A stretch of 64,000 bases of DNA from Aphanomyces cochlioides. Taxonomy: Eukaryota > Oomycota > Saprolegniomycetes > Saprolegniales > Verrucalvaceae. The stretch is taken from assembly GCA_019828595.1 (NCBI GenBank), contig JAHQRK010000038.1, positions 124,001-188,000 of the forward strand. The letters run 5' to 3'. Of this stretch, positions 44,205-55,683 are shown piece by piece. Both the position numbers and the translations under genes were made by a program. The notes under the pieces were generated by a model. It was not told the origin of the DNA, ran no database searches, and worked only from the letters and a program-made list of their open reading frames with translations. The first letter of the stretch is position 1, and every line of letters begins with the position of its first letter.

Positions 44205-45116
44205 ATGCACAACACCATTAACACATTTGACGTCAAGATGGCCCCAACGTCAGACTATCACAGCCTCGAAAATGGTGGCCAAATCACGCCGACCATGGAC
44301 ACCCAACCTTATGACGTGACGCCACTATGCTTCGTTTGCAACCAACCTCACGGCACCATTTAAAACCTCGCGACGGAGTCAATCGCGCCATGCTCCTGCC
44401 AAACTTATATCCACCGCACTTGCCTCGACAAGAAGCGATCCACAGCGTTTGCCATCCATAGCATGACAGAGTGCCAAACCTGCCACATCAAATATGAACT
44501 GGAACCGGTCGCTTCTTCAAATCCAAACGCCCTCAAGAAAAAAATCGACCGAGTGAATTTATGGCGAGGATTGGTTTTGCTTATTGTGGTTGTGCTCAGC
44601 AGTTCGATCCTTACAAATTCAGGCAAACCCAAGTTATTTCGCTGGCAGGGGAGTACAGTCAACGACACGATCTACAAGTGGTTCGACTCGACAAAAATTC
44701 CTTACTTTGTGCTCTTTGCGCTCTTCAATTCAGTTGCAACTGCAGTTGTGATGAGTCTTCTCCATTGCAGTCGGTCGTGCTGGCCTCAAGGATGTTCCAG
44801 CTATGGCTACTATCGCCTGAAAGAAAGCCTGGCCAACAAATCCCGCGGTCGTAAAGTGGATTTTGACATCGTTTGCTTTGTGATATACGTGCTTGTGCTC
44901 TTCGCGCTATGGGCCTTGGTCGTTTGCTTTGTCATTTTGTACTTTGTCTTCATTGGCATGCTTGCCTGTGCCTTCGATTGGCAACGACAAGTACGCATTC
45001 GACAGCTCCAAGTCCAACAAACTCGTGTTCGAAACTTGAGACCTCTCGCTATGGTGTATAGGCTTTTGCATGCATATTTGCTCGAAAACCTTGATGAAAT
45101 TGGTTGTTGGTCATGA
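44205..45116 (+). pseudogene. RING-CH membrane protein with one nonsense codon, divergent
   Basis: ATG 44205 (MHNTINTFD) opens a frame that is continuous to 45116 except for a TAA at 44361-44363, inside the RING finger between CFVCNQPHGT and IAPCSCQTYIHRTC. The last two ligands are in CQTCH. Spans are recognisable (LVLLIVVVLSSSIL, YFVLFALFNSVATAVVMSLL, IVCFVIYVLVLFALWALVVCFVILYFVF), as is the tail RIRQLQVQQTRVRNLRPL. The loop before the last span has few Cys (RSCWPQGCSS), unlike its neighbours. Either a fresh pseudogene or a gene read from an internal start without a finger. Confidence 0.8.
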
Positions 45117-46550
45117 AGAAAAACCTGTTTTTTGCCTCGATGGTGGCGCGTCGATTTGGATTGTTCAACAAGCATCTAACGTTACAGTATCTAACTCGAC
45201 GGAGGGCTCCATGAAATTGAAGATTCCTCCCCATGTGGCTCACGTGGGCAAGGCGGCGAAACATCCCTCGGGGGCTCTTATACGACAGACGGATCAAAGG
45301 CACACCAAACTGAGCTGACAGGACGAATATTTCCTCGACTTGGCCCAACGAAAGCTTTTGTAATCACAATCGACGACAACTGTATCGACTACAACGGTTG
45401 TAGTTGAAGCTAACTGACAGAGGAACTAGCAGTTATTATACCAAGACCCTGAGCCGACTATGAATGTCCTCGTATTGTGCTTGGTGAACCTTGATGAGTC
45501 GTTTTAGATTCAAAACGGACCAAAGTTGTCCATGGATGTTGTGAAACATGTTGTGCTTGATAAACTACTGTACTAAAGTCTGTATAAATATTACCCCTTT
45601 CTAAATGTATAAATATAAACAATAACAGTCAGACTTGGATTCTGTACCATGCAAGCCCTTGGTCATCGTTTCAGCGAAATTACCGTCAAAGGCACTAACG
45701 TTATAATAGAATACTCATTCGGTCAATAAAGTTACGCAGATTTCACTTGCTTCCTCTTCTTTCTCGCTGTGATTTGCATTCGTGCCGCTTCGAGTGCCAA
45801 ATGCCGATGCTTTTTTAGTTCATACATTCAATCTCTCTCATGGTCGATTATATATCCTTGAAACACTGCAATTTCTATATGGTTTACGGGTAAGGTCAAG
45901 GTTGACTTGCACTGTCCATCAACTACGCACAATCAATCATGAAGACACGAGAGTCGTAATTTACCATTCTGTATACTGTACTGGGTTTTTAACTTTTCAA
46001 CCCAAGATTGGTATCACATATGAGACTCTACTTAAAGACAAAGCTTAAACCAAGCTGTTCCGCAGGCAGCTTTTTATATACGAGTACTCTCCAGATTGGT
46101 TGCCTGCATTGTGCACTTCTTCCTACCTTGTCTTCAGGAACTTTAAAATTAATACCTGTACAATGTTATATATTCCCTTTCATATTTAATTTTGGTGACA
46201 TTTTCACCTGCATCGCGCGAGTGAAACCCTCCAAACGGGAAAAGCTGATTGTCGCCCCCCAAGACATGGAGCTGCCTCCATATCGAGGCTGTCCTCCTAG
46301 CTCAGAGTATCACCAAGGACGGTTCCAAACCATGCTTTTAAAGCTACGCACTCCCAACCCAATGATGTAAATCATCATGGGGGACGGGGGGCTTGCAGCC
46401 GTCACTTGCATTCAAAGTTGTTTGGATGGATGGTGGCATTTCACAGGGATGACTCAGTTTATTCTTCACCCACCGATTCCTCCACATCGCATTCAGAATA
46501 ACATACGAGGTATCTATTGCCATTTTTGAATAGTCGCGGTACTGGTCGCG
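45117..46550. other. Intergenic, 1.4 kb, nothing recognised
   Basis: No gene-like frame. A G-rich stretch (GGGGGACGGGGGGCTTG, about 46379-46395) precedes the next RING-CH gene. Confidence 0.5.
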
Positions 46551-47444
46551 ATGGAGGTCATCGAAGGCAAGCCTGAACCTGCAGTGGAGTACAAGAAGCT
46601 CGAGAGCCCCGGCAGGATTGCATCGATTATTCAAGCCCAAGCGGAGCTAAACAACGATTTGCCATGCTGTTATATCTGCATGGACTCTCGCACTGGCGAG
46701 GAAAATAGTCCCGACGAGCTCATTGCGCCGTGTTCATGCTACACTTATGTCCATCGCAAGTGCCTCGACCACTGGCGCACGACGTCGTTCACGTACAATT
46801 GCATGACTCAATGCCCGACCTGCCGAAGCAACTACATGTTTGACTCGATTCAGTCCGTCGACACAGCCGACCTGAAAAAGCAGCTCTTCCGTGCAAGATG
46901 GTGGCGAGCTTTCATCGTGCTGCTTGTTGTTCTCGTCGGCAGCGTGCTTATTGCGATCATGGACGAAGGCCTGCCCGATTTTTTCCACTTGGATTGGAAT
47001 GCACTCGACGGCAAGATCTACAACTGGATCGGGTTGACGCAAGTGCCGCGCTTTATCATCTACTTTATCCTGAGCTTGGCCATGACGGCGTTCATCACTT
47101 GCGTCGTCTTTTGCATTCGATGGTGCTGGCATGAACGCGTTTGCCAAGTGGGCTGCTACGCCTGCGTCAACAATCTCAACTACGTCGACTGCGCTATCTG
47201 TGTGAACAGCATCGATCTGTGCTGCGAAACCAACTCGTGTGATTTCAACGACGAAGCCGATGTGATCGTGATCGTGGTGGTCGCTGCGGTTGTGGTTGCG
47301 TTTGGCCTTGTGATCCTCTTTGTCGCAGTCATCGGTGGAGTCGGCAGCGTCGTCGATCGACAGGGCGAGCGGCGGATTTGACAACTCCAAGTCACTCAAA
47401 CCAGGATTCGAAACCTACGACCTTTTCCAGTGACTGCTGTTTAA
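46551..47444 (+). pseudogene. RING-CH membrane E3 ligase, tail cut by a late stop
   Basis: ATG 46551 (MEVIEGKPEP). The finger is complete: CCYICMDSR..IAPCSCYTYVHRKC..CPTC. Three spans and a cysteine-containing loop (VGCYACVNNLNYVDCAICV, LCCETNSC) are present. TGA at 47379-47381 falls where paralogues have Arg (VDRQGERRI then stop), a likely C-to-T change of CGA. The family tail continues in frame behind it (QLQVTQTRIRNLRPF) to TAA 47442-47444. Because the stop removes only about 20 residues, the 276-residue product might still work; it is called a pseudogene only because the tail is conserved in all other copies. Confidence 0.75.
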
Positions 47445-48397
47445 TTTACAATCTCTTCTTTGCCCTTTTCTTCGCCTAGTGGCGTCGTCAATCACCTCAA
47501 GGGGTCTACAAAGTCACCACAACCTGCTCGAACCGCAAAGTAGTCTCCAGCAACGACGACGACGCCATCTTGACTGGGGGGGCATAGAATTTGCCGGAGA
47601 GCAACTTCCATGTTGTCTTTGGTCGACGCCTCAAGTCTAATCTATGCTGTCAATGGAGACCATCATCAGGTTAACGCGTGACGAGTCGATCGAGTTCAAT
47701 TGGGCCCTATTTTAAATATCGTCCCGACGGCCCAAGCCATATTTCACCCATTCCACGCAAAGTTTACCATTGCGAACCCTTCCCAAACGCCAATCTTCTC
47801 CACTGTCTTCGTACTGTCTTCGTGTTTTTACTCAACTATGAGCGTCTTGGTCTCGTTTTCCTGGTTCTAATGCCGTGATGCTTGCTATTAGCACTCTGTA
47901 CAACTCGACTAACATTACAGAAGTCACTCATTTTTCCAACAAGTTGACCGAGACCGTGTGCTTGGAGTACCGACTGCTTGGATGACAACCATGAGCTGGA
48001 GACATGCCAACGCGTCGATGGCCTCTGAATCTTTTGTCGTCTCGCAATTTTTGTCTGGCTGGGATTGAAAACTTGAAAATATATGATGGTGACATTACCC
48101 TAGTGTCCCACAATACAGTAGTGCACCACAATAAGGTGAACTTTGCCAAGGCCATTTCTAAGGCTTCTACTGCCTCTAGAAGCTCTAAATGGCTTGAAAC
48201 AACTCCTCATCTTGTTTTCTTTCGATTGAGATAGCCCCGACGATGTGGCGATGAGAAGATCGCGCTGGTGAAAAGTTGAAAGTTTGGTGCAATTTCACAA
48301 AGTGCAGTTGGACCAGACTCACGCTGTCAACACAACCTCTACACAACTCTTCAACGATCACTTGGTCATTTTTAAAACGAAGCAGACAACAGAAGAG
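47445..48397. other. Spacer between RING-CH copies, part of a duplicated unit
   Basis: About 47570-48260 resembles 49340-49945 in patches (for example GTGACGAGTCGAT near 47679 and 49449, and GGTGAACTTTGCCAAGGCCAT near 48136 and 49827), so the tandem duplication included about 0.7 kb upstream of the gene. Frames in this block are broken differently in the two copies, so it is probably regulatory or relic DNA. Confidence 0.55.
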
Positions 48398-49297
48398 ATG
48401 GAGACAAAAGACAATCTCGTCAAGCCTGAACCAGCGCCGGAATATTCCAAACTCGAAAGCCCTGGATCGATCGCCTCGGTGATCCGAGCTCAAGCCGAAG
48501 ACGATGATGAATTGCCCCATTGCTATATTTGCATGGACTCGACAAGCGGTGAGGAAAATAGCCCGATGGAGCTCATTGCACCGTGCTCCTGTCCAACGTA
48601 CGTCCATCGGAAGTGCCTGGACAATTGGCGCGCCACGTCATTCACGTACAATTGCATGACGCATTGCCCGACCTGTCGAAACATGTATGAATTCGAGCTG
48701 GTTGTCGCTGACAACTCGGACGAGCTCAAGAAAAAAGTCCACAAAGCGCGATGGTGGCGAGCATTTATCGTGCTTCTTGTCGTCCTCGTCAGCAGCATGG
48801 TCATTGCACTCATCGATGCGGGGACGCCCAAGTTTTTCAACTTGCATTGGGACGGCAAGATCTACCACTGGATTGGGTTGAAGCAAGTGCCGCGCTTTGT
48901 CATCTACTTCCTCCTCAGTTTGGCCATGACGGCGCTCATTACGTGCCTCGTCATCCTCATTCGGTGGTGCTGGTACAATGGCGTTTGCGACGGATGCGCC
49001 TACGGCTGTGATAGAACTCAGTGCTGTGTTTTGGACATTGATGGCCCCAACAGTGGAGTTTGCTGCGGTTGCAATGGATGCGACTGCAGTGGAGACTGTG
49101 GCGAATTTGCAATTATCCTGATCGGCGTCATCCTCGTTTGCGCGGTTGTGGCTGGTCTGGTCCTCATCTTCATTGCAATTGTTGGAGGAGTCGGCAGTGT
49201 CGTCGACAGACGCGGCGAACGGCGCATTCGAGCACTCCAAGTTCAACAGAGCCGCATTAAAAACTTGCGGCCGCTGTCTTTACCCACAGCGGTATAA
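48398..49297 (+). CDS. RING-CH (MARCH-like) membrane E3 ligase, intact
   Basis: Start ATG 48398 (METKDNLVKPEP) by comparison with paralogues; 299 residues, no introns. Zinc ligands of the RING-CH finger are C42, C45, C63, C65, H70, C73, C90 and C93. Only four residues lie between C65 and H70, where MARCH proteins usually have seven. Membrane spans are at about 122-141, 164-190 and 237-263. The loop at 191-234 contains 12 Cys (YGCDRTQCC, VCCGCNGCDCSGDCG). The tail GERRIRALQVQQSRIKNLRPL is shared. The protein probably sits in an internal membrane with the finger in the cytosol and ubiquitinates membrane proteins; this is inferred from the family only. The next copy, 1.7 kb on, is nearly identical through the second span. 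Confidence 0.9.
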   Translation: METKDNLVKPEPAPEYSKLESPGSIASVIRAQAEDDDELPHCYICMDSTSGEENSPMELIAPCSCPTYVHRKCLDNWRATSFTYNCMTHCPTCRNMYEFELVVADNSDELKKKVHKARWWRAFIVLLVVLVSSMVIALIDAGTPKFFNLHWDGKIYHWIGLKQVPRFVIYFLLSLAMTALITCLVILIRWCWYNGVCDGCAYGCDRTQCCVLDIDGPNSGVCCGCNGCDCSGDCGEFAIILIGVILVCAVVAGLVLIFIAIVGGVGSVVDRRGERRIRALQVQQSRIKNLRPLSLPTAV

Positions 49298-50108
49298 TAA
49301 ACTATCTAACCATCTTATTTTCCATCTTGGGGCTTGAGACCCCTCGACGGGGGGGGACAAAGAATTTGCCGCGGAGGAACTTCCATACCTCCTCAACGGT
49401 GTCTTGGCTGATGTATGTTATCAATGGAGAATTTTGTCCATGGGCACCGTGACGAGTCGATCAAGTTCAATCTGACACCTATTTCAAACATCGTCCCGAC
49501 AGCTCCACACCAGGTTTGTCATTCCGGCACCACCCCAACGCCAATGTTCTGGCCTGTCGCCATCTTTTTACTCCACTCTGAGACTTCTAGCTAGTTTACA
49601 AGAAACAAAGCGTGACATCGTGATCCTGGTCAAGCGGACCTATCGACTTGATACAGTCCTGCATTTTCAATATTTTTGAGATGCTGCTGGACTGAGACTG
49701 AGGACTTGGATGGCCTCTGACTCGTTCGTTGTCTCGCAATTTTGTCTGGCTAGCAATGAAAACTTCAAAATGCACGACACGGTTTTCGCCCAAAAGTCCC
49801 ACCGTCTGTCGGTGCACCACAATATGGTGAACTTTGCCAAGGCCATATTCAAGGCATCTACTGCTTCTACGATGCTTCCAAAGACCTTGAACGATTCCAT
49901 TCCGTGTCTTCTTTCAATTGAGATTGCCCAGACGACGTGGTGATCATTAATTTTTTGTCGGGAGGCTTCAGAATGGTGCAGGTGAACATAACAGTGGATT
50001 GTTTGGTGGGTAATCTTCCAAGTGTAGTACGTAGTACCAGACTGAAGGCCGCCTCTACTCCACTCTTCATTGATCGCTTCGTCATTTTAGAATTGGAAGC
50101 ACTCAGCA
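49298..50108. other. Spacer between RING-CH copies, second copy of the duplicated unit
   Basis: See 47445-48397. GGGGGGGG at about 49350 and the words AGAATTTGCCG and AACTTCCAT recur from the spacer after the preceding gene (about 47575-47612). Confidence 0.55.
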
Positions 50109-50660
50109 ATGACAATGGAGACGAAAGCGGAGACCATCAAGTCTGCATCAGTGCCCGAAAACACGAAAATTGACAACGCTGGATCGATCGCCGCGACCAT
50201 CCAAGCTCAATCGACGACAATGAATTGCCCCATTGCTATATTTGCATGGACTCGACAAGCGGTGAGGAAAATAGCCCGATGGAGCTCATCGCACCGTGCT
50301 CCTGTCCAACGTACGTCCATCGGAAGTGCCTGGACAATTGGCGCGCCACGTCATTCACGTACAATTGCATGACGCATTGCCCAACCTGTCGAATCAAGTA
50401 CGAGTTGGAGGTGGTTGTCGCTGACAATTCGGACGAGCTCAAGAAAAAAGTCCACAAAGCGCGATGGTGGCGAGCATTTATCGTGCTTCTTGTCGTCCTC
50501 GTCGGCAGCATGGTCATTGCACTCATCGATGCGGGGACGCCCAAGTTTTTCAACTTGCATTGGGACGGCAAGATCTACCACTGGATTGGGTTGAAGCAAG
50601 TGCCGCGCTTTGTCATCTACTTCCTCCTCAGTTTGGCCATGACGATGCTTATTACGTGCC
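50109..50660 (+). pseudogene. RING-CH membrane protein, frameshifted and truncated by retroelement DNA
   Basis: ATG 50109 (MTMETKAETIK). A small deletion near 50208 shifts the frame before the finger. From 50225 the frame is identical or nearly identical to the gene at 48398 (HCYICMDSTSGEEN.., CPTCR, first and second spans) up to LITCL, where at about 50661 the sequence switches abruptly to Ty3/gypsy reverse transcriptase. The cysteine-rich loop, third span and tail are gone. Confidence 0.88.
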
Positions 50661-51450
50661 TTCACAGATCGCATTCTGCAACGATTAACCTACTTCAACA
50701 TCAGCATCAGCGCCGTCAAAAGCAAGTTTGGGAAATCAGTGGTCGATTTCTTGGGGCATCTTATCTCACGGGAGGGAATCCATGCCAAACCTCGAGGACT
50801 CCAACAAGTCCTCCAGATGCCTTTCCCTAAGTCGCTTCGAGCCATGCAGTCCTTTCTGGGATTCATCAACATTTACTCCAGGTTTATCGAAAACTACTCC
50901 ATCAAGGCCAGTTGCTTATACGAGATACCAGATGACCAATTACGACAAGGGTCGGTCTCCTCAGCCGCTCTAGCTGCTTTTGATGAGCTCAAGCGCGCTA
51001 ACGCTAGCACTCCAGTCCTCAAGCACGCTAATCCAAGCCTTCCCTTCCACGTACTACTTTACGTCACGAATTGGGCTATATCAGCCACCCTCTGTCAAGA
51101 GCATGATGGACTCCTCCATCCAGTGCGACTCTGTGGACGTGTCCTCAAAGGTGGCGAACCTCGCTACGAACACTGGGAAAGGGAGATCCTGGCTCTACTA
51201 CACGCCCTCAAGATCTGCTTCTATGAGCTACGGAACAACACGTTGACAGTGTACTCCAAGCATGCTATCATCAATTGGATCCCAAAAGACAAACAAGGAC
51301 GCACTGACCACCTCTCCTGGGCTGCAATGTTATTTCCATGGACAATTCAAGTGGTGGACTCCTCCAACCTTCAAGGACTCGATGGCATCCCGATGATGCT
51401 GGCCTCCTCACTTTGCCCGCCATCAGACTCTACAATAGAAGATCTTACAC
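50661..51450 (+). pseudogene. Reverse transcriptase end and degenerate first RNase H
   Basis: Reads TDRILQRLTYFN, VVDFLGHLISREGI, LGFINIYSRFI (reverse transcriptase thumb and connection), then a first RNase H in which expected acidic residues are missing: LLYVTNWAIS where TDAS-type sequence is normal, and VYSKHAII in place of TDHKAL-type sequence. Only the Glu in HWEREILALL remains. A dead first RNase H is expected when a second active one has been gained. The frame is cut by insertion of the TA-flanked element at 51453. Confidence 0.8.
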
Positions 51451-51608
51451 TACAGGGAGCGACGTTGAATAACAGCGTGGCATAATTAAATTTGAATTGA
51501 CCAATCATAGATCTTTATTTCTGATAACAAAATTTTATTGGCTAAATTTTTCGCGGCACAATTTCCCATTCTTTTGAATTTGACATCCGCGAAAATTGAT
51601 AGCCTCGG

Positions 51609-52810
51609 ATGAATGCTACCAAGACTCGACGTGCCAGACCTACCGTGGCTGAGAAGTTGCGCGCTGTTTCCATCGCTGAAAGCACATCTGTTCGCGAAGC
51701 CGCAAGAATTACCGGGTGGAACGAGAGTTCCTTTCGTGAATGGATTCGTGACACTGACAAGTTGAAAAATTTCAAAGGCTCAAAGGCATGAAAGAAGAAT
51801 ACTGGCAACTGTGGGGCCAAGCCAATCGTCCCTGACAGCTACGAACTTGCAATTTATGTCCGCGACTTAAGACGTGAAGAGAAGGCCGTGACGACCGCTC
51901 ACCTTATCAATTACCTCCGCGTGAATCACAACACTGGGCTTCAGGAATATGTTACAACAAGATCATCTGGCTATAAATCCTTGCTTCGTCTTCTCCAAAA
52001 CTTCGCTCATCGCCACGACTTTACTCGTCAGCGCATCTGTCGTCAAAAGAAGACACAAATCGATCTTGAAGAGACGCGACGTGCCTTCGTCACAGAATTC
52101 TCTGAGAAGCATGGTGACTTGCCAACAAACTGTTTGTACAATGCTGACGAAACTGGCATTTATTTCGACATGTATCCCAAGACTATATGGGCCGTTCGTG
52201 GTGGTGGAAGTTATGTTGCGTCCGGTGACAAGCATTCAAGTCGAATGACAGCTTTACTCACAGTGCGTGCCGATGGTCTGAAACTGCCAATTGTGTTTAT
52301 CATTCGCGGTGTTGATGGTGGCTCAATTGAGAAGAACGAGTTTGACAGCTACCCAGCTGGTCATTTCTATTACATGCAACAGAAGGCGTGGATGAATGGA
52401 AATGTGTGGAAGAGGTATCTGCGCGATGTACTTGCGGACAACATTGAGGATCCATCTGTTCTCTTGGTGGACAATTTTGACTGTCATGTCAGCAACGAAA
52501 GCGAACGCATCATTGGTGACGAACTTGGAAGTGTACTTTACCCTCTGCCCCCCCCAACAGTACCTCGCACTGCCAGCCATTAGATGTTTCTATCATGGGG
52601 CCTTTCAAGCAACACTTGCGAGATTTGTGGATCATGTCTGATGTCACAGCCACAACTGCAAAAGAAAAGCGAATTGTTATGATAGAAAGGGCCATTCGAG
52701 CTTGGAGCATGATATCCGAAGATGAAGTGCGAGCGAGTTTCAAAAAGGCTTTGTCGATTCAAATCTCAACTTTAATATACATGTTCTTTTTCTCTTTTAA
52801 GAACTCTTGA
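51609..52810 (+). pseudogene. pogo-like (DDE_1) transposase
   Basis: ATG 51609 opens a helix-turn-helix (SVREAARITGWNESSFREWI). A TGA at 51789-51791 interrupts (probably CGA to TGA), and the same frame continues to LYNADETGIYF (first Asp) and VLLVDNFDCHVS (second Asp). At an eight-C run (52548-52555) the frame shifts; in the new frame CQPLDVSIMGPFKQHL gives the third Asp. Apart from one stop and one homopolymer shift the gene is full length. Confidence 0.85.
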
Positions 52811-52988
52811 GTTCTTTTTTAAATAGGTTCTTTTATAATTTAGAAAGAGATTCCTTTTCTAAAATATAAAAGAATTGAAAATTTGTTTTTAAACTGATTT
52901 TCAATTCTGAATTATAAAAGCTTTGATTTTAAACAATGCCTTTATAAATCAGAATTGAAAATTAGTTTTAAAACAAATTTTCAATTCT
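52799..52988. repeat. Array of small AT-rich hairpins
   Basis: AAGAACTC-TT-GAGTTCTT (52799-52816), then two related hairpins with AGAATTGAAAAT arms: 52871-52882 with 52897-52908, and 52951-52963 with 52976-52988. They lie between the pogo-like gene and the inserted DDE element. Confidence 0.7.
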
Positions 52989-53107
52989 AAATATTATTTA
53001 AAATGAGTTAAAATGATGTTTAGGAAAGTAAACACCATTTTAGAACACAGAACAAAAAAAGATTTATTAAAATTAAAATGATATCCCGCCGAAGAGTTTT
53101 TTACTAA

Positions 53108-54978
53108 CAGTCCCGGACATCATCGAGACCCCATTTTAGCATAACTTCACCATTTTTTCATCAATTTTAATTTTTTTTTGTATGGTTTTGAGATATCGAA
53201 AGGTAGGTCGTTCTCTGATCTTTGATTCTTCTAAAACTTCATATCCTGTCTGAAATCATCAAAAATAAGACTGAATGATTGTCAAAACTCATTGTAAAAC
53301 ACAATAACCTGTACTATTTAATGTTTTTGACAAGTCTAGAAATATAAATTTCTAAAGGAAAAGAACATTCAACAAACCTCTCGAATTTTCAGCCTCCAGT
53401 CATTATCAATTTGGTTGCAAATGACGAAGCTCTCCCAAGAAGAATACGAAGCAATCGTCGCTCTTGTCAAGAAGCAACGTCCAAGAGCTTTGACCCGTGA
53501 AGAACAACTCGACATCATCATGCTCCAAGCCCATTTTCGCAAGTCTGGAGAGCCTGGGGCCAGTGTCACTGTGGCCTCGATTCTTGGACGGGGTGACGAC
53601 AAGGTCAAGCGAGTGTGGGGGGAATTCATGGCGACTGGAACGGTCTCCGTTGCGCAGGCGCCAGCAAACAAGACAAATCACGCATCCATCATACCACGCA
53701 CCCCGTACGTAGTCTCATCCGTCCAAGCATTTGTTCGTGAACGTCGACTCGCTCGCGAGCGGACAGTAGCTAACGATGTTATGGCTTTTTTGATTGAAAT
53801 GGGACTTCTCAATGTGGATTCAACGTGCAACCACTTTGTACAATCTGCTTTACGCATAGTTCGCCGATTTTTATGTCACCTGGGCTTCAAGCGGGGGAAA
53901 AAGCCAAGCAGCGGCTACCACCTATCAGCCAAACATGCTCAATTACGCGATTTGTACGTCTTGGATATACACCACTGCTTGAATGATCTGGATGGACCTA
54001 TGATGGTTTATCTCGACGAATCATTCATTCATTATCATTATTGCCAACTCCAAGATAGTTTGTTTGACCCGAATGATCCAATGGACACCAATGTTCGCGC
54101 AAACCAGAAAGGGCGGCGATATTGTTTCGTTGCTGCAATTGTGGATGGTGGAGAGTCCAGATCTCGTGTGCTTGGATTGGATATTTTTGAAGGTGGCAAG
54201 AAGATGGGCAAAAAAGAAACCAAAGACTATCATGCTATGTTCAACCATTCATATTTTGTTGCATGGTTCGGTCGTTTGTTGACAAGTCTGGTGAATGAAG
54301 GAATTCAACGAGCTTGTATTGTAATGGATAATGCATCCTACCATAAAGGGCTCCCAGTTGACACCCCAAAACGTGGCAATCGGAAGTCTATATTGCAAGC
54401 TGCTTGCACAAAGTACGGGATTACATTCGAGGAGAATGAAATGAAGTCAATCTTTGGGAGAAGTTATGCTCGTTCATCATTCAAAACGTTAAACCTGTCG
54501 TTGTTCAGATGGCAGAAGCTGCTGGTCACCGTGTTGTGTTCACTCCACCCCATTTTTCCAACCTACAGCCAATTGAATTGGTTTGGGCCAACGTTAAAGG
54601 CACCGTTGGTCGTCAATACTCCACGTCAACAAAATTCAAAGACGTGGAGGTACGCCTCAGAGCTGCATTCGATGAACTGAAGCCTTCCACAATCTATGGA
54701 TGCATCCGAGTTGCTGAGAGAGAAGTTGGAAAATTGCATGACTACCTCCATGAATTGAATGTCGCTGATGGTGATCAAGACAGTCCATTCGACGAGAGTG
54801 AAGATGGAAGCGATTTCGGAAGTGAAAGTGATTTTGATGAATGATTTAGACGACGAAAATCTATATTTGTGTAAACTTTATTTTCTGTGAGTATAAACTT
54901 TCCTGAGATTATTCATCGTGTAAATCCCTCGACCATTAATATTTTATCCGGATGGGGTCTCGATGGTGTCCGGGACTG
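53108..54978 (+). mobile_element. IS630/Tc1-superfamily element nested in the pogo-like element
   Basis: The ends CAGTCCCGGACATCATCGAG.. (53108) and the complement ending at 54978 match at 26 of 27 positions. TAA lies outside each end (53105-53107 and 54979-54981); this may be a TA duplication with a chance third base. The 1871-bp element holds one transposase gene. Confidence 0.83.
53421..54844 (+). pseudogene. IS630/Tc1-superfamily DDE transposase, one frameshift
   Basis: ATG 53421 (MTKLSQEEYEAIV). The N-terminal helix-turn-helix region is followed by MMVYLDESFIHYH (first Asp), ACIVMDNASYHKG (second Asp) and, after a frameshift near 54460, HFSNLQPIELVWANVKG (Glu). An acidic tail (DESEDGSDFGSESDFDE) ends the protein at 54844. 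The DDE_3-type order places it in the IS630/Tc1 group, but the LDESFIH and NASYHKG wording differs clearly from the mariner copies elsewhere in the window. Only one frameshift disables it. Confidence 0.85.
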
Positions 54979-54981
54979 TAA

Positions 54982-55658
54982 AGTCTGGGTACCCCACCCA
55001 AAGATAACTTTGGATTTCCAAACGACAGTAGCACTGTTGACCTGTTGCCCTGGTCTATTCTCGCGGGGAACTGTGTCCTAGAGAACCAAGGTGTAGGGTA
55101 GCGATGTCGCTGGCTTGGGGCAGACCCCCCCCGAAGAGGGATTAAGACGAGCATGGTGTACGAGAGACTGTTTGACAGGAAATCGGGAAGTGAATTGATC
55201 TGGTGTCCATGAATCGGCGTAGAGGTAAAGCACAGTAGAAACATAGCGCCTGATTGAAAGAACATGATGTATAAAAGAACGACTGGTTGCAGGATATTGT
55301 GATATTTTAAACAAGGTATTTAAAATAAAATATGTCGTATTATATTGATTAAAGTATTTATTATTTTATCCATTTTTAAAATTGGGATGAGATGTCTAAC
55401 CTTTGAATGGATGCACGAATTCTCCTTCTTGAAGTTCTGCATGATTTAAATATGCTACCTTTAATACCTTGTGACCTTTGTTAACTGTTTCGTTGTTTCA
55501 ACAATCATCTATGTGAATTTCCTCTTATCAACAAATAAATTGCTATAATTTATATTTTGTCAATGAACCAGCTGTCGTATTTTTATTCAAGGGTTTGATT
55601 AGCTCGATATGATTGGCCATATAAGTCCAATTTCGTGGCCAATCAAAAAGCTCATACG
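54982..55658. other. Right part of the 4.2-kb element, non-coding
   Basis: No recognised gene. The GC-rich stretch 54985-55210 contrasts with AT-rich DNA after it, but it matches nothing else in the window. Confidence 0.45.
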
Positions 55659-55683
55659 CGCTGTTATTCAACGTCGCTCCCTG

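Larger units (their letters stand above)
51453..55683. mobile_element. 4.2-kb pogo-like element inside the Ty3 copy
   Basis: CAGGGAGCGACGTTGAATAA.. (51453-51477, 25 bases) recurs perfectly inverted at 55659-55683, and TA flanks both ends (51451-51452, 55684-55685). Its probable gene is the pogo-like transposase at 51609-52810; a 1.87-kb DDE element (53108-54978) inserted into it later. Removing it rejoins the two halves of the Ty3 pol region. Confidence 0.88.

Noticed and set aside
46734..47399. 221-codon leftward frame across the RING-CH gene
   Set aside because: Antisense shadow of the RING-CH coding frame; a similar shadow occurs over the gene at 48398.
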